Of a DNA stretch of 51,632 bases, positions 9,239 through 18,415 are shown one piece after another; the first letter of the stretch is position 1, and every line of letters starts with the position of its first letter. The stretch lies in the NCBI RefSeq assembly GCF_002954455.1, contig NZ_MSCC01000005.1:85913-137544 (forward strand), written 5' to 3'. A program made the position numbers and the translations under genes. Source of the DNA: Photobacterium aquimaris. GTDB taxonomy: Bacteria; Pseudomonadota; Gammaproteobacteria; Enterobacterales; Vibrionaceae. The notes below the pieces were generated by a model. The model did not search any database. It had not been told where the DNA came from and saw only the letters and a list, made by a program, of their open reading frames with translations.

Positions 9239-10402
9239 ATGGCGTGGAATGAGCCTGGTAACAACGGCGGCCGTGATGATAAAGACCCTTGGGGTAATAA
9301 AAATCATGGTGGACGTGAACAAGGACCACCTGATCTGGATGAGGTTTTCTCAAAACTAAGTCGTAAGGTTGGTGGTGTGTTTGGTAATAAAAAAGGACCA
9401 ACAGGCAGCGGTAGCGCTGTAGGTTTGGGTGCTGTTGCAGTTTTAGCTGTGGCTGTATGGGGATTTTCAGGCTTTTACACTGTAAGTGAAGCAGAACAAG
9501 GTGTTGTGCTACGCTTCGGTAAGTTTGATCAAATCGTCAAGCCTGGTTTGAATTGGAAGCCGACTTTTATTGATGAAGTCATCCCTGTTAACGTACAAGC
9601 AATTCGTTCGCTACGAGCTTCTGGCTTAATGCTAACCAAAGACGAAAATGTATTGAAAGTTGAGATGGATGTTCAATACCGTGTTGATAATGCTGAAAAG
9701 TATCTCTTTAGTGTTACCAATGCCGATGATAGTTTGCGTCAAGCAACAGATTCTGCACTGCGTGCGGTTATCGGTGATTCAACCATGGATCAAGCGTTAA
9801 CTACAGGCCGTCAGACTATTCGTGCGAATACTCAAGCCGCTATTGATAAAATCATCTCAAAATACGACATGGGTATCCGTGTTGTGGACGTTAACTTCCA
9901 AAGTGCACGTCCACCTGAAGCGGTTAAAGATGCCTTTGATGATGCTATTGCAGCACGAGAAGATGAAGAGCGTTATGTACGTGAAGCAGAAGCTTACAGT
10001 AATGACATTTTGCCAAAAGCAACCGGTCGTGCTGAGCGTCTGAAGAATGAAGCAGAAGGTTATTCACAACGTGTTATTAATGGCGCTTTAGGTGATGTAG
10101 CACAGTTTGATAAGCTGCTGCCACAATACGAAGTTGCTAAGAAAGTTACTCGTGAGCGTATGTACCTTGATACGATGGAACGTGTATATAGCAATACCAG
10201 CAAGGTGTTAATTGATACTAAGTCTGGTGGTAATAACGTGATGTATTTACCGCTAGAGAAATTAATGAATCAATCAAATAACCAAGCGAAAAAGCCAGTA
10301 GATTCTGGCCGATTAAGTGGTATTGAATTGGAAAAAGTGGAAACACCGACGCCAGTCGCTCCAACACCACGCGCTGATACTGGCCGTCAAGGGAGATATT
10401 AA
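9239..10402 (+). CDS. hflK: FtsH protease modulator HflK
   Basis: SPFH/band-7 membrane protein that forms a large periplasmic cage with HflC around FtsH and limits its access to membrane substrates. A Gly/Asn/Asp-rich cytoplasmic N-terminus (1-58) precedes one membrane segment at about 59-80. A band-7 domain follows (SEAEQGVVLRFGKF onward), then a long Ala/Glu-rich helical region and a Pro/Thr-rich tail. hflC starts 2 bases after the stop, which fits equimolar expression. Confidence 0.96.
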   Translation: MAWNEPGNNGGRDDKDPWGNKNHGGREQGPPDLDEVFSKLSRKVGGVFGNKKGPTGSGSAVGLGAVAVLAVAVWGFSGFYTVSEAEQGVVLRFGKFDQIVKPGLNWKPTFIDEVIPVNVQAIRSLRASGLMLTKDENVLKVEMDVQYRVDNAEKYLFSVTNADDSLRQATDSALRAVIGDSTMDQALTTGRQTIRANTQAAIDKIISKYDMGIRVVDVNFQSARPPEAVKDAFDDAIAAREDEERYVREAEAYSNDILPKATGRAERLKNEAEGYSQRVINGALGDVAQFDKLLPQYEVAKKVTRERMYLDTMERVYSNTSKVLIDTKSGGNNVMYLPLEKLMNQSNNQAKKPVDSGRLSGIELEKVETPTPVAPTPRADTGRQGRY

Positions 10403-10404
10403 TT

Positions 10405-11403
10405 ATGCGTAAGTTAATCATCCCAGTAGTTGTGATTTTTATTGCACTATTATTGATGTCTATGTTTGTCGTTAAAGAAGGCGAGCGTGGTATCGTGGTG
10501 CGTTTCGGTCGTATTCTAAAAGATAACAATACCGAAGTTGCCCGTATTTACGAGCCAGGTTTACACTTTAAAGTGCCTGTGTTTGACCGTGTACATGATC
10601 TTGATGCACGTATTCAAACCATGGACGACCAAGCTGATCGTTTCCTAACTGCTGAGAAAAAAGACGTTATTATTGATACTTACGTTAAGTGGCGTATCAA
10701 AGATTTCGGCAAATATTACTTAGCAACAGGTGGTGGTAATACATCAACAGCAGAATCATTGTTAAAGCGTAAAGTGGTTGATAGCTTACGTGCTGAAATC
10801 GGTGCGAAAGAAATCAAGCAGATCGTATCTGGAGAAGACAGCATTTCAACACCAGCAACAGCGGATATTGCACAAACTAAAGCGGCTAAAGCTGCTCAAG
10901 CTGTAATTGAAGGTGTAGTACCGGTGAAGAAAGTTGAAGGCCAACGTGATCAAATCATGGCTGATGTACTTGAAGAAACGCGCGAAAGTGCGAAAGACTT
11001 AGGTATTGAAGTGGTTGATTTCCGTATTAAGAAAATCAACTTACCAGATGAAATCAGTGAGTCTATCTATCGTCGTATGCGTGCAGAGCGTGAGTCAGTG
11101 GCGCGTAGCTACCGTTCTCAAGGCCGTCAACGTGCTGAAGAGCTTCGTGCTCGTTCAGAACTTGAAGTGGCAACAGTTTTAGCTGACGCAAAGCGTAAAG
11201 CACAAGTTGTACGCGGTGACGCAGATGCGAAAGCGGCTGAGATTTATGCGAAAGCATATAATCAAGACCCTGAGTTTTACAGCTTTTGGCGTTCTTTGAA
11301 GGCGTATGAAACGAGCTTTAATTCGAAAAATGACATTCTTGTTGTTGATCCGAATAACGAGTTCTTTAAATACATGAACCATTCAGAGCTATCAGCAAAG
11401 TAA
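10405..11403 (+). CDS. hflC: FtsH protease modulator HflC
   Basis: Partner of HflK in the FtsH-regulating membrane complex. An N-terminal membrane anchor (about residues 4-23) leads into a band-7 domain starting at KEGERGIVVRFGRI. The helical region ADAKRKAQVVRGDADAKAAE follows, and the C-terminal DPEFYSFWRSLKAYE is typical of HflC. The length of 332 residues matches the family. A strong terminator follows 33 bases after the stop. Confidence 0.96.
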   Translation: MRKLIIPVVVIFIALLLMSMFVVKEGERGIVVRFGRILKDNNTEVARIYEPGLHFKVPVFDRVHDLDARIQTMDDQADRFLTAEKKDVIIDTYVKWRIKDFGKYYLATGGGNTSTAESLLKRKVVDSLRAEIGAKEIKQIVSGEDSISTPATADIAQTKAAKAAQAVIEGVVPVKKVEGQRDQIMADVLEETRESAKDLGIEVVDFRIKKINLPDEISESIYRRMRAERESVARSYRSQGRQRAEELRARSELEVATVLADAKRKAQVVRGDADAKAAEIYAKAYNQDPEFYSFWRSLKAYETSFNSKNDILVVDPNNEFFKYMNHSELSAK

Positions 11404-11436
11404 GCTCGCTTTAATAACAGCGTAATCGTTATAATA

Positions 11437-11466
11437 AAGACAAGGCCTTCGCCTTGTCTTTTTTTT
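11437..11466 (+). terminator. Intrinsic terminator after hflC
   Basis: A perfect 10-bp stem (AAGACAAGGC / GCCTTGTCTT) with loop CTTC is followed by six T. It directly abuts the ribosome-binding region of yjeT, so yjeT is either reached by read-through or has another promoter. Confidence 0.9.
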
Positions 11467-11477
11467 GGATGAAATCT

Positions 11478-11672
11478 ATGATGAATACAGTTTTGTTAGC
11501 TATTGGTTTAGTGTTAGTTGTTGAAGGCTTAGGACCATTATTAGCCCCTCAAGGCTGGCGTAATATGGTTAGCCAATTAAGCCAGCAAAACGATAACGTG
11601 CTGCGTCGTATTGGAGGCTGTCTGGTCGTTGCTGGTAGTGTTATTGCTTATATGATGTACATGAGAATGTAG
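11478..11672 (+). CDS. yjeT: DUF2065 family inner-membrane protein (YjeT)
   Basis: Small membrane protein of unknown function, found after hflC in many gammaproteobacteria. Two hydrophobic helices flank a short loop: VLLAIGLVLVVEGLGPLLAP, then LRRIGGCLVVAGSVIAYMMY, the conserved DUF2065 pattern. I chose ATG 11478 (64 residues), with GGATGA just upstream. The frame is open further left through ATG 11469 and a TTG at 11454, but those run into the terminator and are unlikely starts. Confidence 0.85.
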   Translation: MMNTVLLAIGLVLVVEGLGPLLAPQGWRNMVSQLSQQNDNVLRRIGGCLVVAGSVIAYMMYMRM

Positions 11673-11793
11673 ATAAACAGCCATAAATAATCGTCGAAAG
11701 TAAGCGTATAAGAAGCGCTCTGAGCCAAAAATGACTGCAAGCTGGCGGCTAAGGTGCTAGAATCCTTTTTTAACTACTGATAGATGAAGAAAG

Positions 11794-13110
11794 ATGGCAA
11801 ATAATGTAGTCGTTCTTGGCACCCAATGGGGTGACGAAGGTAAAGGTAAGATCGTTGACCTCCTGACCGAAGATGCAAAATATGTGGTTCGCTACCAAGG
11901 TGGACACAACGCCGGTCACACCCTAGTTATTGATGGTGAGAAAACAGTTCTTCACCTGATCCCATCAGGTATCCTACGTGACAATGTTAAATGCATCATC
12001 GGTAACGGTGTTGTACTTTCTCCTGATGCACTAATGAACGAGATGGGTCCACTAGAAGCACGTGGTATTCCTGTTCGTGAGCGTTTGTTCCTGTCAGAAG
12101 CTTGTCCACTAATTCTTCCTTACCATATTGCTCTTGACCAAGCTCGCGAAGCGGCTCGTGGTAAAAAAGCAATTGGTACAACAGGTCGTGGTATCGGTCC
12201 TGCTTACGAAGATAAAGTTGCTCGTCGCGGTCTTCGTGTTGGCGATTTATTTGATAAAGAAGCATTTGCAGCAAAGCTTAAAGAAGTTATGGCTTACCAC
12301 AACTTCCAACTTGAGCATTACTACAATGCTGAGCCTGTAAGCTATGAAGAAGTATTAGCAAAAGTACTTTCACAAGCTGATCTACTTACCTCAATGGTAA
12401 TCGACGTAACGACTGAACTTGATGATGCGCGTTTACGTGGCGACAAGATCATGTTTGAAGGTGCGCAAGGTACGTTGCTTGATATCGATCACGGTACTTA
12501 CCCATATGTAACGTCTTCTAACACTACTGCTGGTGGCGTTGCTGCTGGTTCTGGTTTTGGTCCTCGTCACTTAGGTTACATCCTAGGTATCGCAAAAGCA
12601 TACTGTACTCGTGTTGGCGCAGGTCCTTTCCCAACTGAGCTATACGATGGTCTAGATAAGCAAGATCCAATTGGTAAGCACCTAGGTACTGTTGGTAACG
12701 AGTTTGGTGCAACGACTGGTCGTCTACGCCGTACAGGTTGGTTCGATGCTGTTGCTATGCGTCGTGCAGTACAAATCAACTCTATCTCTGGTTTCTGTCT
12801 AACTAAACTAGATGTATTAGATGGTCTAGAAGAGCTAAAAATCTGTACTGGTTACAAAACTAAGTCTGGTGAGATCCTAAACGTTTCTCCTATGGCTGCT
12901 GATGCGTACGAAGATCTAGAGCTAATCTACGAAACAATGCCAGGTTGGAGCGAAACAACATTTGGTGCTAAGACACTGGATGCGCTACCACAAGCAGCTC
13001 TTGATTACATCGCTCGTATCGAAGAGTTAACTGGTGTGCCAATTGATATTATCTCTACAGGTCCTGACCGTAACGAGACAATCATCAAAGTTCACCCATA
13101 CGGTGAATAA
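11794..13110 (+). CDS. purA: Adenylosuccinate synthetase PurA
   Basis: GTP-dependent enzyme joining IMP and aspartate, the first committed step to AMP. The N-terminus shows the phosphate loop GTQWGDEGKGKIVDLL. GGHNAGHT, the GTTGRGIGPAYEDK motif and the C-terminal base-binding STGPDRNET follow. At 438 residues it is close to E. coli PurA. Codon use is strongly biased (many CTA, GGT, CGT), as expected for a highly expressed gene. It has its own terminator. Confidence 0.97.
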   Translation: MANNVVVLGTQWGDEGKGKIVDLLTEDAKYVVRYQGGHNAGHTLVIDGEKTVLHLIPSGILRDNVKCIIGNGVVLSPDALMNEMGPLEARGIPVRERLFLSEACPLILPYHIALDQAREAARGKKAIGTTGRGIGPAYEDKVARRGLRVGDLFDKEAFAAKLKEVMAYHNFQLEHYYNAEPVSYEEVLAKVLSQADLLTSMVIDVTTELDDARLRGDKIMFEGAQGTLLDIDHGTYPYVTSSNTTAGGVAAGSGFGPRHLGYILGIAKAYCTRVGAGPFPTELYDGLDKQDPIGKHLGTVGNEFGATTGRLRRTGWFDAVAMRRAVQINSISGFCLTKLDVLDGLEELKICTGYKTKSGEILNVSPMAADAYEDLELIYETMPGWSETTFGAKTLDALPQAALDYIARIEELTGVPIDIISTGPDRNETIIKVHPYGE

Positions 13111-13131
13111 TCGCTGATGCGAATTTGAAAA

Positions 13132-13158
13132 AAACCAGCTTTCGAGCTGGTTTTTTAT
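13132..13158 (+). terminator. Intrinsic terminator after purA
   Basis: The stem AAACCAGCT / AGCTGGTTT with a TTCG tetraloop is followed by T residues, 21 bases after the purA stop. Confidence 0.92.
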
Positions 13159-13249
13159 AACTCAATATTACCGTTATGCTGCTTTGTATTGAGTTAAAGT
13201 TTATTCTCAAATTGCCGATAGCTAATTATTCGACGTTTGAGGAATGCTA

Positions 13250-13873
13250 ATGAAACCCTGGTTGATAATGTTTGCTACTTGGTTGGCAACACCTGTTCAT
13301 GCGATTGCTATTATTGGGGAGGCTGTACCAGTTTATACCGAAGAACAGTTGAGTGCTTGGTTTGCAACCAATCACCATCTACGCCAAGTCAAAGCCGATG
13401 ATTGTCAGTTAGTGCAAGATATTCAAGCGCGAGCAGAACAAATAGAATCACCGACCTATCAATTTCTTTACGGTGATATGTTGGCGTGGGGCGTGTGTGT
13501 GCCGAAAGATGTGGAACAAGGCGTATATTATATGCGTGCCGCCGCTCAGCAAGGTGTACCGGTTGCATTAGAACAACTGGGGCGCTATTACGCTCAAGGG
13601 GTGATTTTGCAACAGGATAAAGAGCGTGCAATTCCGTATTTACGCGAAGCTGCTGCCCTTGGTAATATTCGTGCACGAATTCAATTAGCACAATTATTAA
13701 TTGCTGATAATGGCAGCCCATTAGATTATGAAGATGCCTATCGATGGTTGTATCAAACCGTAACTACCAATAAAAGCCAACATCAACAAATTCGACGTTT
13801 GCGGCAGCAGTTAGAGCAAAAGATGCCAGCCAATATTATCGCGCGGGCTAAACGGCGTTCATCATTTTGGTAA
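13250..13873 (+). CDS. motX: Sodium-driven polar flagellar motor protein MotX
   Basis: Periplasmic protein of the T ring of Vibrio-type polar flagella. With MotY it anchors the PomA/PomB sodium stator to the basal body. A signal peptide ends near TPVHA. Sel1/TPR-like helices follow, with the MotX signatures QFLYGDMLAWGVCV, QLGRYYAQGV, QQDKERAIPYLREAA and SPLDYEDAYRWLY, ending RAKRRSSFW. I chose ATG 13250 (207 residues) because GAGGA at 13239-13243 is well spaced for it and too close for the ATG at 13244. No other flagellar gene is in the window, so motX stands apart from its partners. Confidence 0.92.
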   Translation: MKPWLIMFATWLATPVHAIAIIGEAVPVYTEEQLSAWFATNHHLRQVKADDCQLVQDIQARAEQIESPTYQFLYGDMLAWGVCVPKDVEQGVYYMRAAAQQGVPVALEQLGRYYAQGVILQQDKERAIPYLREAAALGNIRARIQLAQLLIADNGSPLDYEDAYRWLYQTVTTNKSQHQQIRRLRQQLEQKMPANIIARAKRRSSFW

Positions 13874-13894
13874 TAGTTGTTAGTGATGAAAATA

Positions 13895-13924
13895 AAAACA
13901 GCACCTTATTTAGGTGCTGTTTTT
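13895..13924. terminator. Intrinsic terminator between motX and hmpA
   Basis: The stem AAAACAGCACC / GGTGCTGTTTT has a 7-base loop. The A-rich left side and T-rich right side allow it to serve both motX (plus) and hmpA (minus). Confidence 0.85.
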
Positions 13925-13965
13925 GATTAAAACGATATCATTGTGTGGCCAGTAATTGACAAATA

Positions 13966-15168
13966 TTACAGCACTTTATGCGGCCCAAAACACTCATAAT
14001 GAATACGATCGTTGGTTACACCTAGTTCAATTAACTGCTTGGCGATAAATTGCATAAAGCCAACCGGACCGCAGCAATAAAAATGCATGGTTGGATCAGA
14101 AATCTGAGTGGCAATGTTATTGAGTTCAATTAAACCTTGATAGTCATAATCTTCTGCTGGACGATCGGTGGCAGTAGGGGCGTTATACCATGTTAATGCC
14201 GTAATATGCTGGTGGTGGTTAGCAAGGGTTTTAACATGATCTTTATACGCATGTTGGTGGCCATTTTCTGTAGCATGTAACCAGTTTACTGCTGCTTGAT
14301 GTTGAGTGAGTGTTTCAAGCATTGCTAGCATTGGGGTTAAGCCAACACCCGCTGAAATAAGTGTTACAGGTGTTTGTGGCTCAACATTCAAGAAAAAATC
14401 ACCAGCGGGAGCAACCAGTTTAACTTTATCGCCAATATTGATTTTATCGTGTAAATAGTTTGAGACAAGACCTTGAGACTCACGCTTAACGGAGATGCGG
14501 TAATTGGCATTATTAGGGGCAGCAGATAAGCTGTATTGGCGGATCTCTTGGTGCTCTAATTCATCGGCAGTAACATAAATACCTAAATATTGGCCTGACT
14601 TATAGTCAGCGACTTGGCCTTTATCAGCGGGAGTAAACGTAAAGCTGGTGATAGCATCACTATTTTGTTGTTTCTCCGTTACCACAAATTCACGCGTGCC
14701 ACGCCAGCCGCCGGCTTTATTATCGTTTTCTTGGTAGATTTCTTGTTCTCGGTTAATAAAGATATTCGCTAGTACACCGTAAGCTTCGGCCCAAGCATCT
14801 AATACTTCTTGTCCTGGGGATAATAATTCATCAATAGTGGCTAATAGATGACTACCCACGATCTGATATTGATCGGCTGAAATTAAAAAGCTGGTATGTT
14901 TTTGGGCTATTTTTTCAACGGCAGGCAATAATACCGCTAAATTATCAATATTATTTGCATAAGCACAAACAGCATTAAACAACGCTTGTTGTTGATTTGA
15001 AGGATCGTCATTGTCTCTGTTTTGCTGGTTGCTCATGTTAAAAATATCTTTTAACTCAGGGTTGTGGCGAAACATACGCTGATAAAAGTGCTGGGTTACT
15101 GCAGGACCTGCAGCGGCAATGATGGGGGCGGTCGATTTTACGATATCAATGGTATTTTGAGTGAGCAT
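13966..15168 (-). CDS. hmpA: Flavohemoprotein Hmp, nitric oxide dioxygenase
   Basis: Converts NO and O2 to nitrate using NAD(P)H and so detoxifies nitric oxide. The globin domain (about 1-138) contains the proximal histidine in AQKHTSFLI. A ferredoxin-reductase FAD domain with RQYSLSAAP follows. The NAD domain has STLISAGVGLTPM-like glycines (VTLISAGVGLTPM) and the C-terminal CCGPVGFM. At 400 residues it matches the family. It is divergent from nsrR, and two NsrR-type operators lie in the shared promoter region. Confidence 0.97.
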   Translation of the reverse strand: MLTQNTIDIVKSTAPIIAAAGPAVTQHFYQRMFRHNPELKDIFNMSNQQNRDNDDPSNQQQALFNAVCAYANNIDNLAVLLPAVEKIAQKHTSFLISADQYQIVGSHLLATIDELLSPGQEVLDAWAEAYGVLANIFINREQEIYQENDNKAGGWRGTREFVVTEKQQNSDAITSFTFTPADKGQVADYKSGQYLGIYVTADELEHQEIRQYSLSAAPNNANYRISVKRESQGLVSNYLHDKINIGDKVKLVAPAGDFFLNVEPQTPVTLISAGVGLTPMLAMLETLTQHQAAVNWLHATENGHQHAYKDHVKTLANHHQHITALTWYNAPTATDRPAEDYDYQGLIELNNIATQISDPTMHFYCCGPVGFMQFIAKQLIELGVTNDRIHYECFGPHKVL

Positions 15169-15182
15169 TACTTTCTCTTTAT

Positions 15183-15205
15183 AAGTTGTATTTATAATAT
15201 ATGTT
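15183..15205. promoter_or_regulatory. NsrR-type operator 1
   Basis: A 23-bp imperfect palindrome, left half AAGTTGTATTT, centre A, right half TAATATATGTT. The left half fits the NsrR consensus AAGnTGnATTT at every fixed base and the right half at most bases. It lies 15 bases upstream of the hmpA start codon. Binding is inferred. Confidence 0.75.
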
Positions 15206-15207
15206 AT

Positions 15208-15230
15208 AAGTTGTATCTGATCTGTATCTT
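15208..15230. promoter_or_regulatory. NsrR-type operator 2
   Basis: A second 23-bp copy, left half AAGTTGTATCT, centre G, right half ATCTGTATCTT, with its centre 25 bp from that of operator 1. It is a weaker match than operator 1 but keeps AAG...CTT ends and most fixed bases. Confidence 0.6.
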
Positions 15231-15272
15231 TTAGTCAAGAACAAGATTAAAATAGCAACAGGAGGAGTGAAT

Positions 15273-15707
15273 GTGCAGTTAACCAGTTTTACCGATTATG
15301 GCCTACGTGCCTTGATATATCTTGCAAGCTTGCCTGAGGGGGAGTTAACAAGTATCACAAAAGTAACCGATACCTATGCTGTGTCGCGCAACCATATGGT
15401 CAAAATTATTAATAAATTAGGCCAATTAGGTTATGTAGAAACTGTACGAGGGAAAAATGGTGGTATTCGCTTAGGAATGCCTGCGGGTAATATTGTATTG
15501 GGGCATGTGGTAAGGGCGATTGAACCGTTACAAATCGTCAATTGTGCGCCTGATTTTTGTAATATTACTCCTGCTTGTCAGTTAAAGGGGATCCTTGCTG
15601 ATGCGCGTAATGCTTTTTTAAATGAGCTAGATAAGTACACATTACTGACTTTGGTAGATAATAATCCACCGTTACGTGTCTTATTGGGATTGCCTGCAGA
15701 ACACTAA
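15273..15707 (+). CDS. nsrR: Nitric-oxide-sensing repressor NsrR (Rrf2 family)
   Basis: Dimeric winged-helix repressor whose [2Fe-2S] cluster reacts with NO and releases its operators. The helix-turn-helix lies at about residues 28-48 (VSRNHMVKIINKLGQ), and the wing contains RGKNGGIRLG. Starting from the GTG at 15273, with GGAGG 7 bases upstream, gives the N-terminus QLTSFTDYGLRALIYL as in E. coli. It also puts the three cluster cysteines at positions 91, 96 and 102, the E. coli numbering, which decides the start over the GTG at 15267. Divergent hmpA is the expected target. Confidence 0.95.
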   Translation: MQLTSFTDYGLRALIYLASLPEGELTSITKVTDTYAVSRNHMVKIINKLGQLGYVETVRGKNGGIRLGMPAGNIVLGHVVRAIEPLQIVNCAPDFCNITPACQLKGILADARNAFLNELDKYTLLTLVDNNPPLRVLLGLPAEH

Positions 15708-15838
15708 GACTATTTGATAATAGTCTAGCATCACACTACTCCCTATTATTTAGTGGAATTGGTTTTTATAGCCAGTTCCCATCTGTTCACCTAAGAGCTG
15801 GGTATACTAAAGGTATAGCTGGCCAACAGGAACTGTTT

Positions 15839-18412
15839 ATGTCTAAAGGTACTACCGATTTACCGGTTGATCCTTTTCGCGAACGCGAAGCATCTAATTA
15901 CGAAAACCCTATTCCAAGCCGTGAGTTACTGTTAGAAGTGATCCGTGGTTTTAGTGCACCCGTTAGCCGCGACCAGTTATTTACTGCGTTAAAGCTTGAA
16001 GGTGATGATCAATATGAAGGTCTACGTCGTCGCTTACGTGCGATGGAACGTGATGGCCAATTAATTTTCACTCGCCGTCAGTGTTATGCATTGCCTGAGC
16101 GTTTAGATTTAATTAAAGGTTACGTTATTGGCCACCGTGATGGTTTTGGCTTTTTACGTCCTGAAGGTACATTCAGTAAAGATACTGACTTATTGTTACC
16201 TGCCCATCAAATGCGTAGTGTGATCCATGGTGATTACATTTTAGCGCAAGCGGATGGCGAAGATAAGCGTGGCCGCCGTGAAGGCCGTGTGGTGCGCGTA
16301 TTAGCTGAATCAACCACTCAAATTGTGGGTCGTTTCTTCCTTGAAGATGGCATGGGCTATGTGGTACCTGATGATTCTCGCATTGCGCAAGATATCATTA
16401 TTCCACAAGATGTGCGTCAAGGTGCTCGTATGGGCAATGTGGTAGTGGTTGAGATCAATCAACGTGCCACTCGTCAACATAATGCCGTTGGTCGTATTGT
16501 TGAAGTACTGGGTGAGAATATGGCACCGGGTATGGAGATTGAAATCGCATTACGCACTCATGATATTCCCCATGTGTGGCCATCTGAAGTTGATAACCAA
16601 GTTAAGCATCTGACCGAAGAAGTACCAGAAGAAGCTAAGCTGGGCCGAGTCGATTTACGTCAATTACCATTGGTGACTATCGATGGTGAAGATGCACGTG
16701 ACTTTGATGATGCGGTGCACTGTCAGCGTAATCCTGATGGTGGCTGGCGTTTATGGGTCGCGATTGCTGATGTTAGTTACTATGTACGTCCAAAATCAGC
16801 ATTAGATAATGAAGCGCTAAAGCGAGGTAACTCGGTTTACTTCCCGGCGCAAGTGATTCCAATGTTGCCTGAAGTGCTGTCAAATGGTCTCTGTTCACTT
16901 AATCCACAAGTCGATCGCTTGTGTATGGTGTGTGAGATGACAGTTTCTGAAGGCGGTAAGCTGACAGGCTACAAGCATTACGAAGCGGTGATGAATTCAC
17001 ATGCGCGCTTAACTTACACCAAAGTAAGTAACATGCTTGAAGGTGACGAAGAGTTGCGTCAACGTTACGCGCCTTTAGTGCCGCACCTTGAAGAACTTTA
17101 CAGCATGTTTAAAGCACTAAAAGTGGCACGTGAAGCACGTGGTGCGATTGAGTTTGAGACTGTTGAAACTAAGTTTGTCTTCAATGCAGATCGTAAGATC
17201 GAGAACATCGTACCGCTAGTGCGTAATGAAGCGCATAAAATCATCGAAGAATGTATGATTTTAGCCAATATCGCTTCAGCACAATTTGTTGAAAGTGCTA
17301 AAGAGCCAGCGTTATACCGTGTTCACGACACCCCGGGTGAAGAGCGTCTACAAGGTTTCCGTGATTTCTTAGGCGAGCTAAGTTTAGAACTTGGTGGTGG
17401 TTTAGAGCCAAGTCCGAAAGATTACGCTGCATTAGCGAATTTAATTCAAGAGCGTAATGATCGTGAATTAATTCAAACTATGCTGCTGCGCTCAATGAAA
17501 CAAGCGATCTATCAAGCAGATAATATTGGTCACTTTGGTTTAGCCCTAAGCCAATATGCGCACTTTACGTCGCCAATTCGTCGTTACCCAGACTTAACCT
17601 TGCACCGTGCGATTAAATTCTTAATTGCTAAGCAAGCAGGCAATACTAAGAACGATACGCCTACTGGTGGTCATCATTATTCATTTGATGAAATTGATGC
17701 TATTGGTGAGCAGTGTTCAACCACTGAACGTCGCGCCGATGATGCTACTCGTGATGTGTCTGATTGGCTTAAGTGTGAGTACATGCAGGATCACCTTGGC
17801 GATGAGTTTGAAGGTGTGATTGCTAACGTTACCGGTTTTGGTTTCTTTGTCCGCCTTAATGAATTAAACATTGATGGTTTAGTGCATATTTCAAACCTTG
17901 CTAACGATTACTATCAATTTGATCCTGTGGGTCAACGCTTGGTAGGTGAGAGTTCAGGTGTGATTTATCGTTTAGGCGACACTGTTCACGTCAAAGTGGC
18001 GGCGATTAACCTTAATGATCGTCAATTAGATTTTGATATTGTTGGTGCCGAGCGTAAGCAGCGCGGTGCGGGTAAAACTGCCAAAGGGCGTGAGAAAAAG
18101 CAACGCATGCGCAAAGCTGAAGGCCTTAAACGTCAGGGAATGCCTGCGTTTAAAGTTGAAAATGGCGAAGCGGTAGCTGATGAATCACGTTCTAAAAATA
18201 AACGTGAGCGTTCTTCGGTACGTAAAAAATTAAAAGAAGGCGCGATTCCAGCTGCAGATGCTAAAGATGCTAAAAAGAAAAAGCCAAGAAATAAAAAACC
18301 ACGCAAGTTATCGGATGAAAAGCCGCTGACTGATCCTAAAAAGAAGCCCAAAGTTCGCAAGAAGAAAAAGCAACGTGCGGGTAAATCTGAACGTGCAGCA
18401 AAGAAGAGTTAA
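15839..18412 (+). CDS. rnr: Ribonuclease R
   Basis: Processive 3'-5' exoribonuclease that degrades structured RNA, including tmRNA-tagged messages and defective rRNA. N-terminal helix-turn-helix and cold-shock-type domains precede the RNB catalytic domain, whose metal-binding aspartates are in DGEDARDFDDA (residues about 282-292). An S1 domain follows (EFEGVIANVTGFGFFVRL). A very Lys/Arg-rich tail runs to residue 857. That is longer than E. coli RNase R because of the tail. rlmB starts 3 bases after the stop. Confidence 0.97.
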   Translation: MSKGTTDLPVDPFREREASNYENPIPSRELLLEVIRGFSAPVSRDQLFTALKLEGDDQYEGLRRRLRAMERDGQLIFTRRQCYALPERLDLIKGYVIGHRDGFGFLRPEGTFSKDTDLLLPAHQMRSVIHGDYILAQADGEDKRGRREGRVVRVLAESTTQIVGRFFLEDGMGYVVPDDSRIAQDIIIPQDVRQGARMGNVVVVEINQRATRQHNAVGRIVEVLGENMAPGMEIEIALRTHDIPHVWPSEVDNQVKHLTEEVPEEAKLGRVDLRQLPLVTIDGEDARDFDDAVHCQRNPDGGWRLWVAIADVSYYVRPKSALDNEALKRGNSVYFPAQVIPMLPEVLSNGLCSLNPQVDRLCMVCEMTVSEGGKLTGYKHYEAVMNSHARLTYTKVSNMLEGDEELRQRYAPLVPHLEELYSMFKALKVAREARGAIEFETVETKFVFNADRKIENIVPLVRNEAHKIIEECMILANIASAQFVESAKEPALYRVHDTPGEERLQGFRDFLGELSLELGGGLEPSPKDYAALANLIQERNDRELIQTMLLRSMKQAIYQADNIGHFGLALSQYAHFTSPIRRYPDLTLHRAIKFLIAKQAGNTKNDTPTGGHHYSFDEIDAIGEQCSTTERRADDATRDVSDWLKCEYMQDHLGDEFEGVIANVTGFGFFVRLNELNIDGLVHISNLANDYYQFDPVGQRLVGESSGVIYRLGDTVHVKVAAINLNDRQLDFDIVGAERKQRGAGKTAKGREKKQRMRKAEGLKRQGMPAFKVENGEAVADESRSKNKRERSSVRKKLKEGAIPAADAKDAKKKKPRNKKPRKLSDEKPLTDPKKKPKVRKKKKQRAGKSERAAKKS

Positions 18413-18415
18413 TTG

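Noticed and set aside
8839..9264. Minus-strand 141-codon ORF over the end of hflX
   Set aside because: Antisense to a conserved GTPase coding region and ends in the hflK start; no motif or ribosome-binding site.
13389..13721. Minus-strand 110-codon ORF inside motX
   Set aside because: Shadow of the well-supported motX frame.
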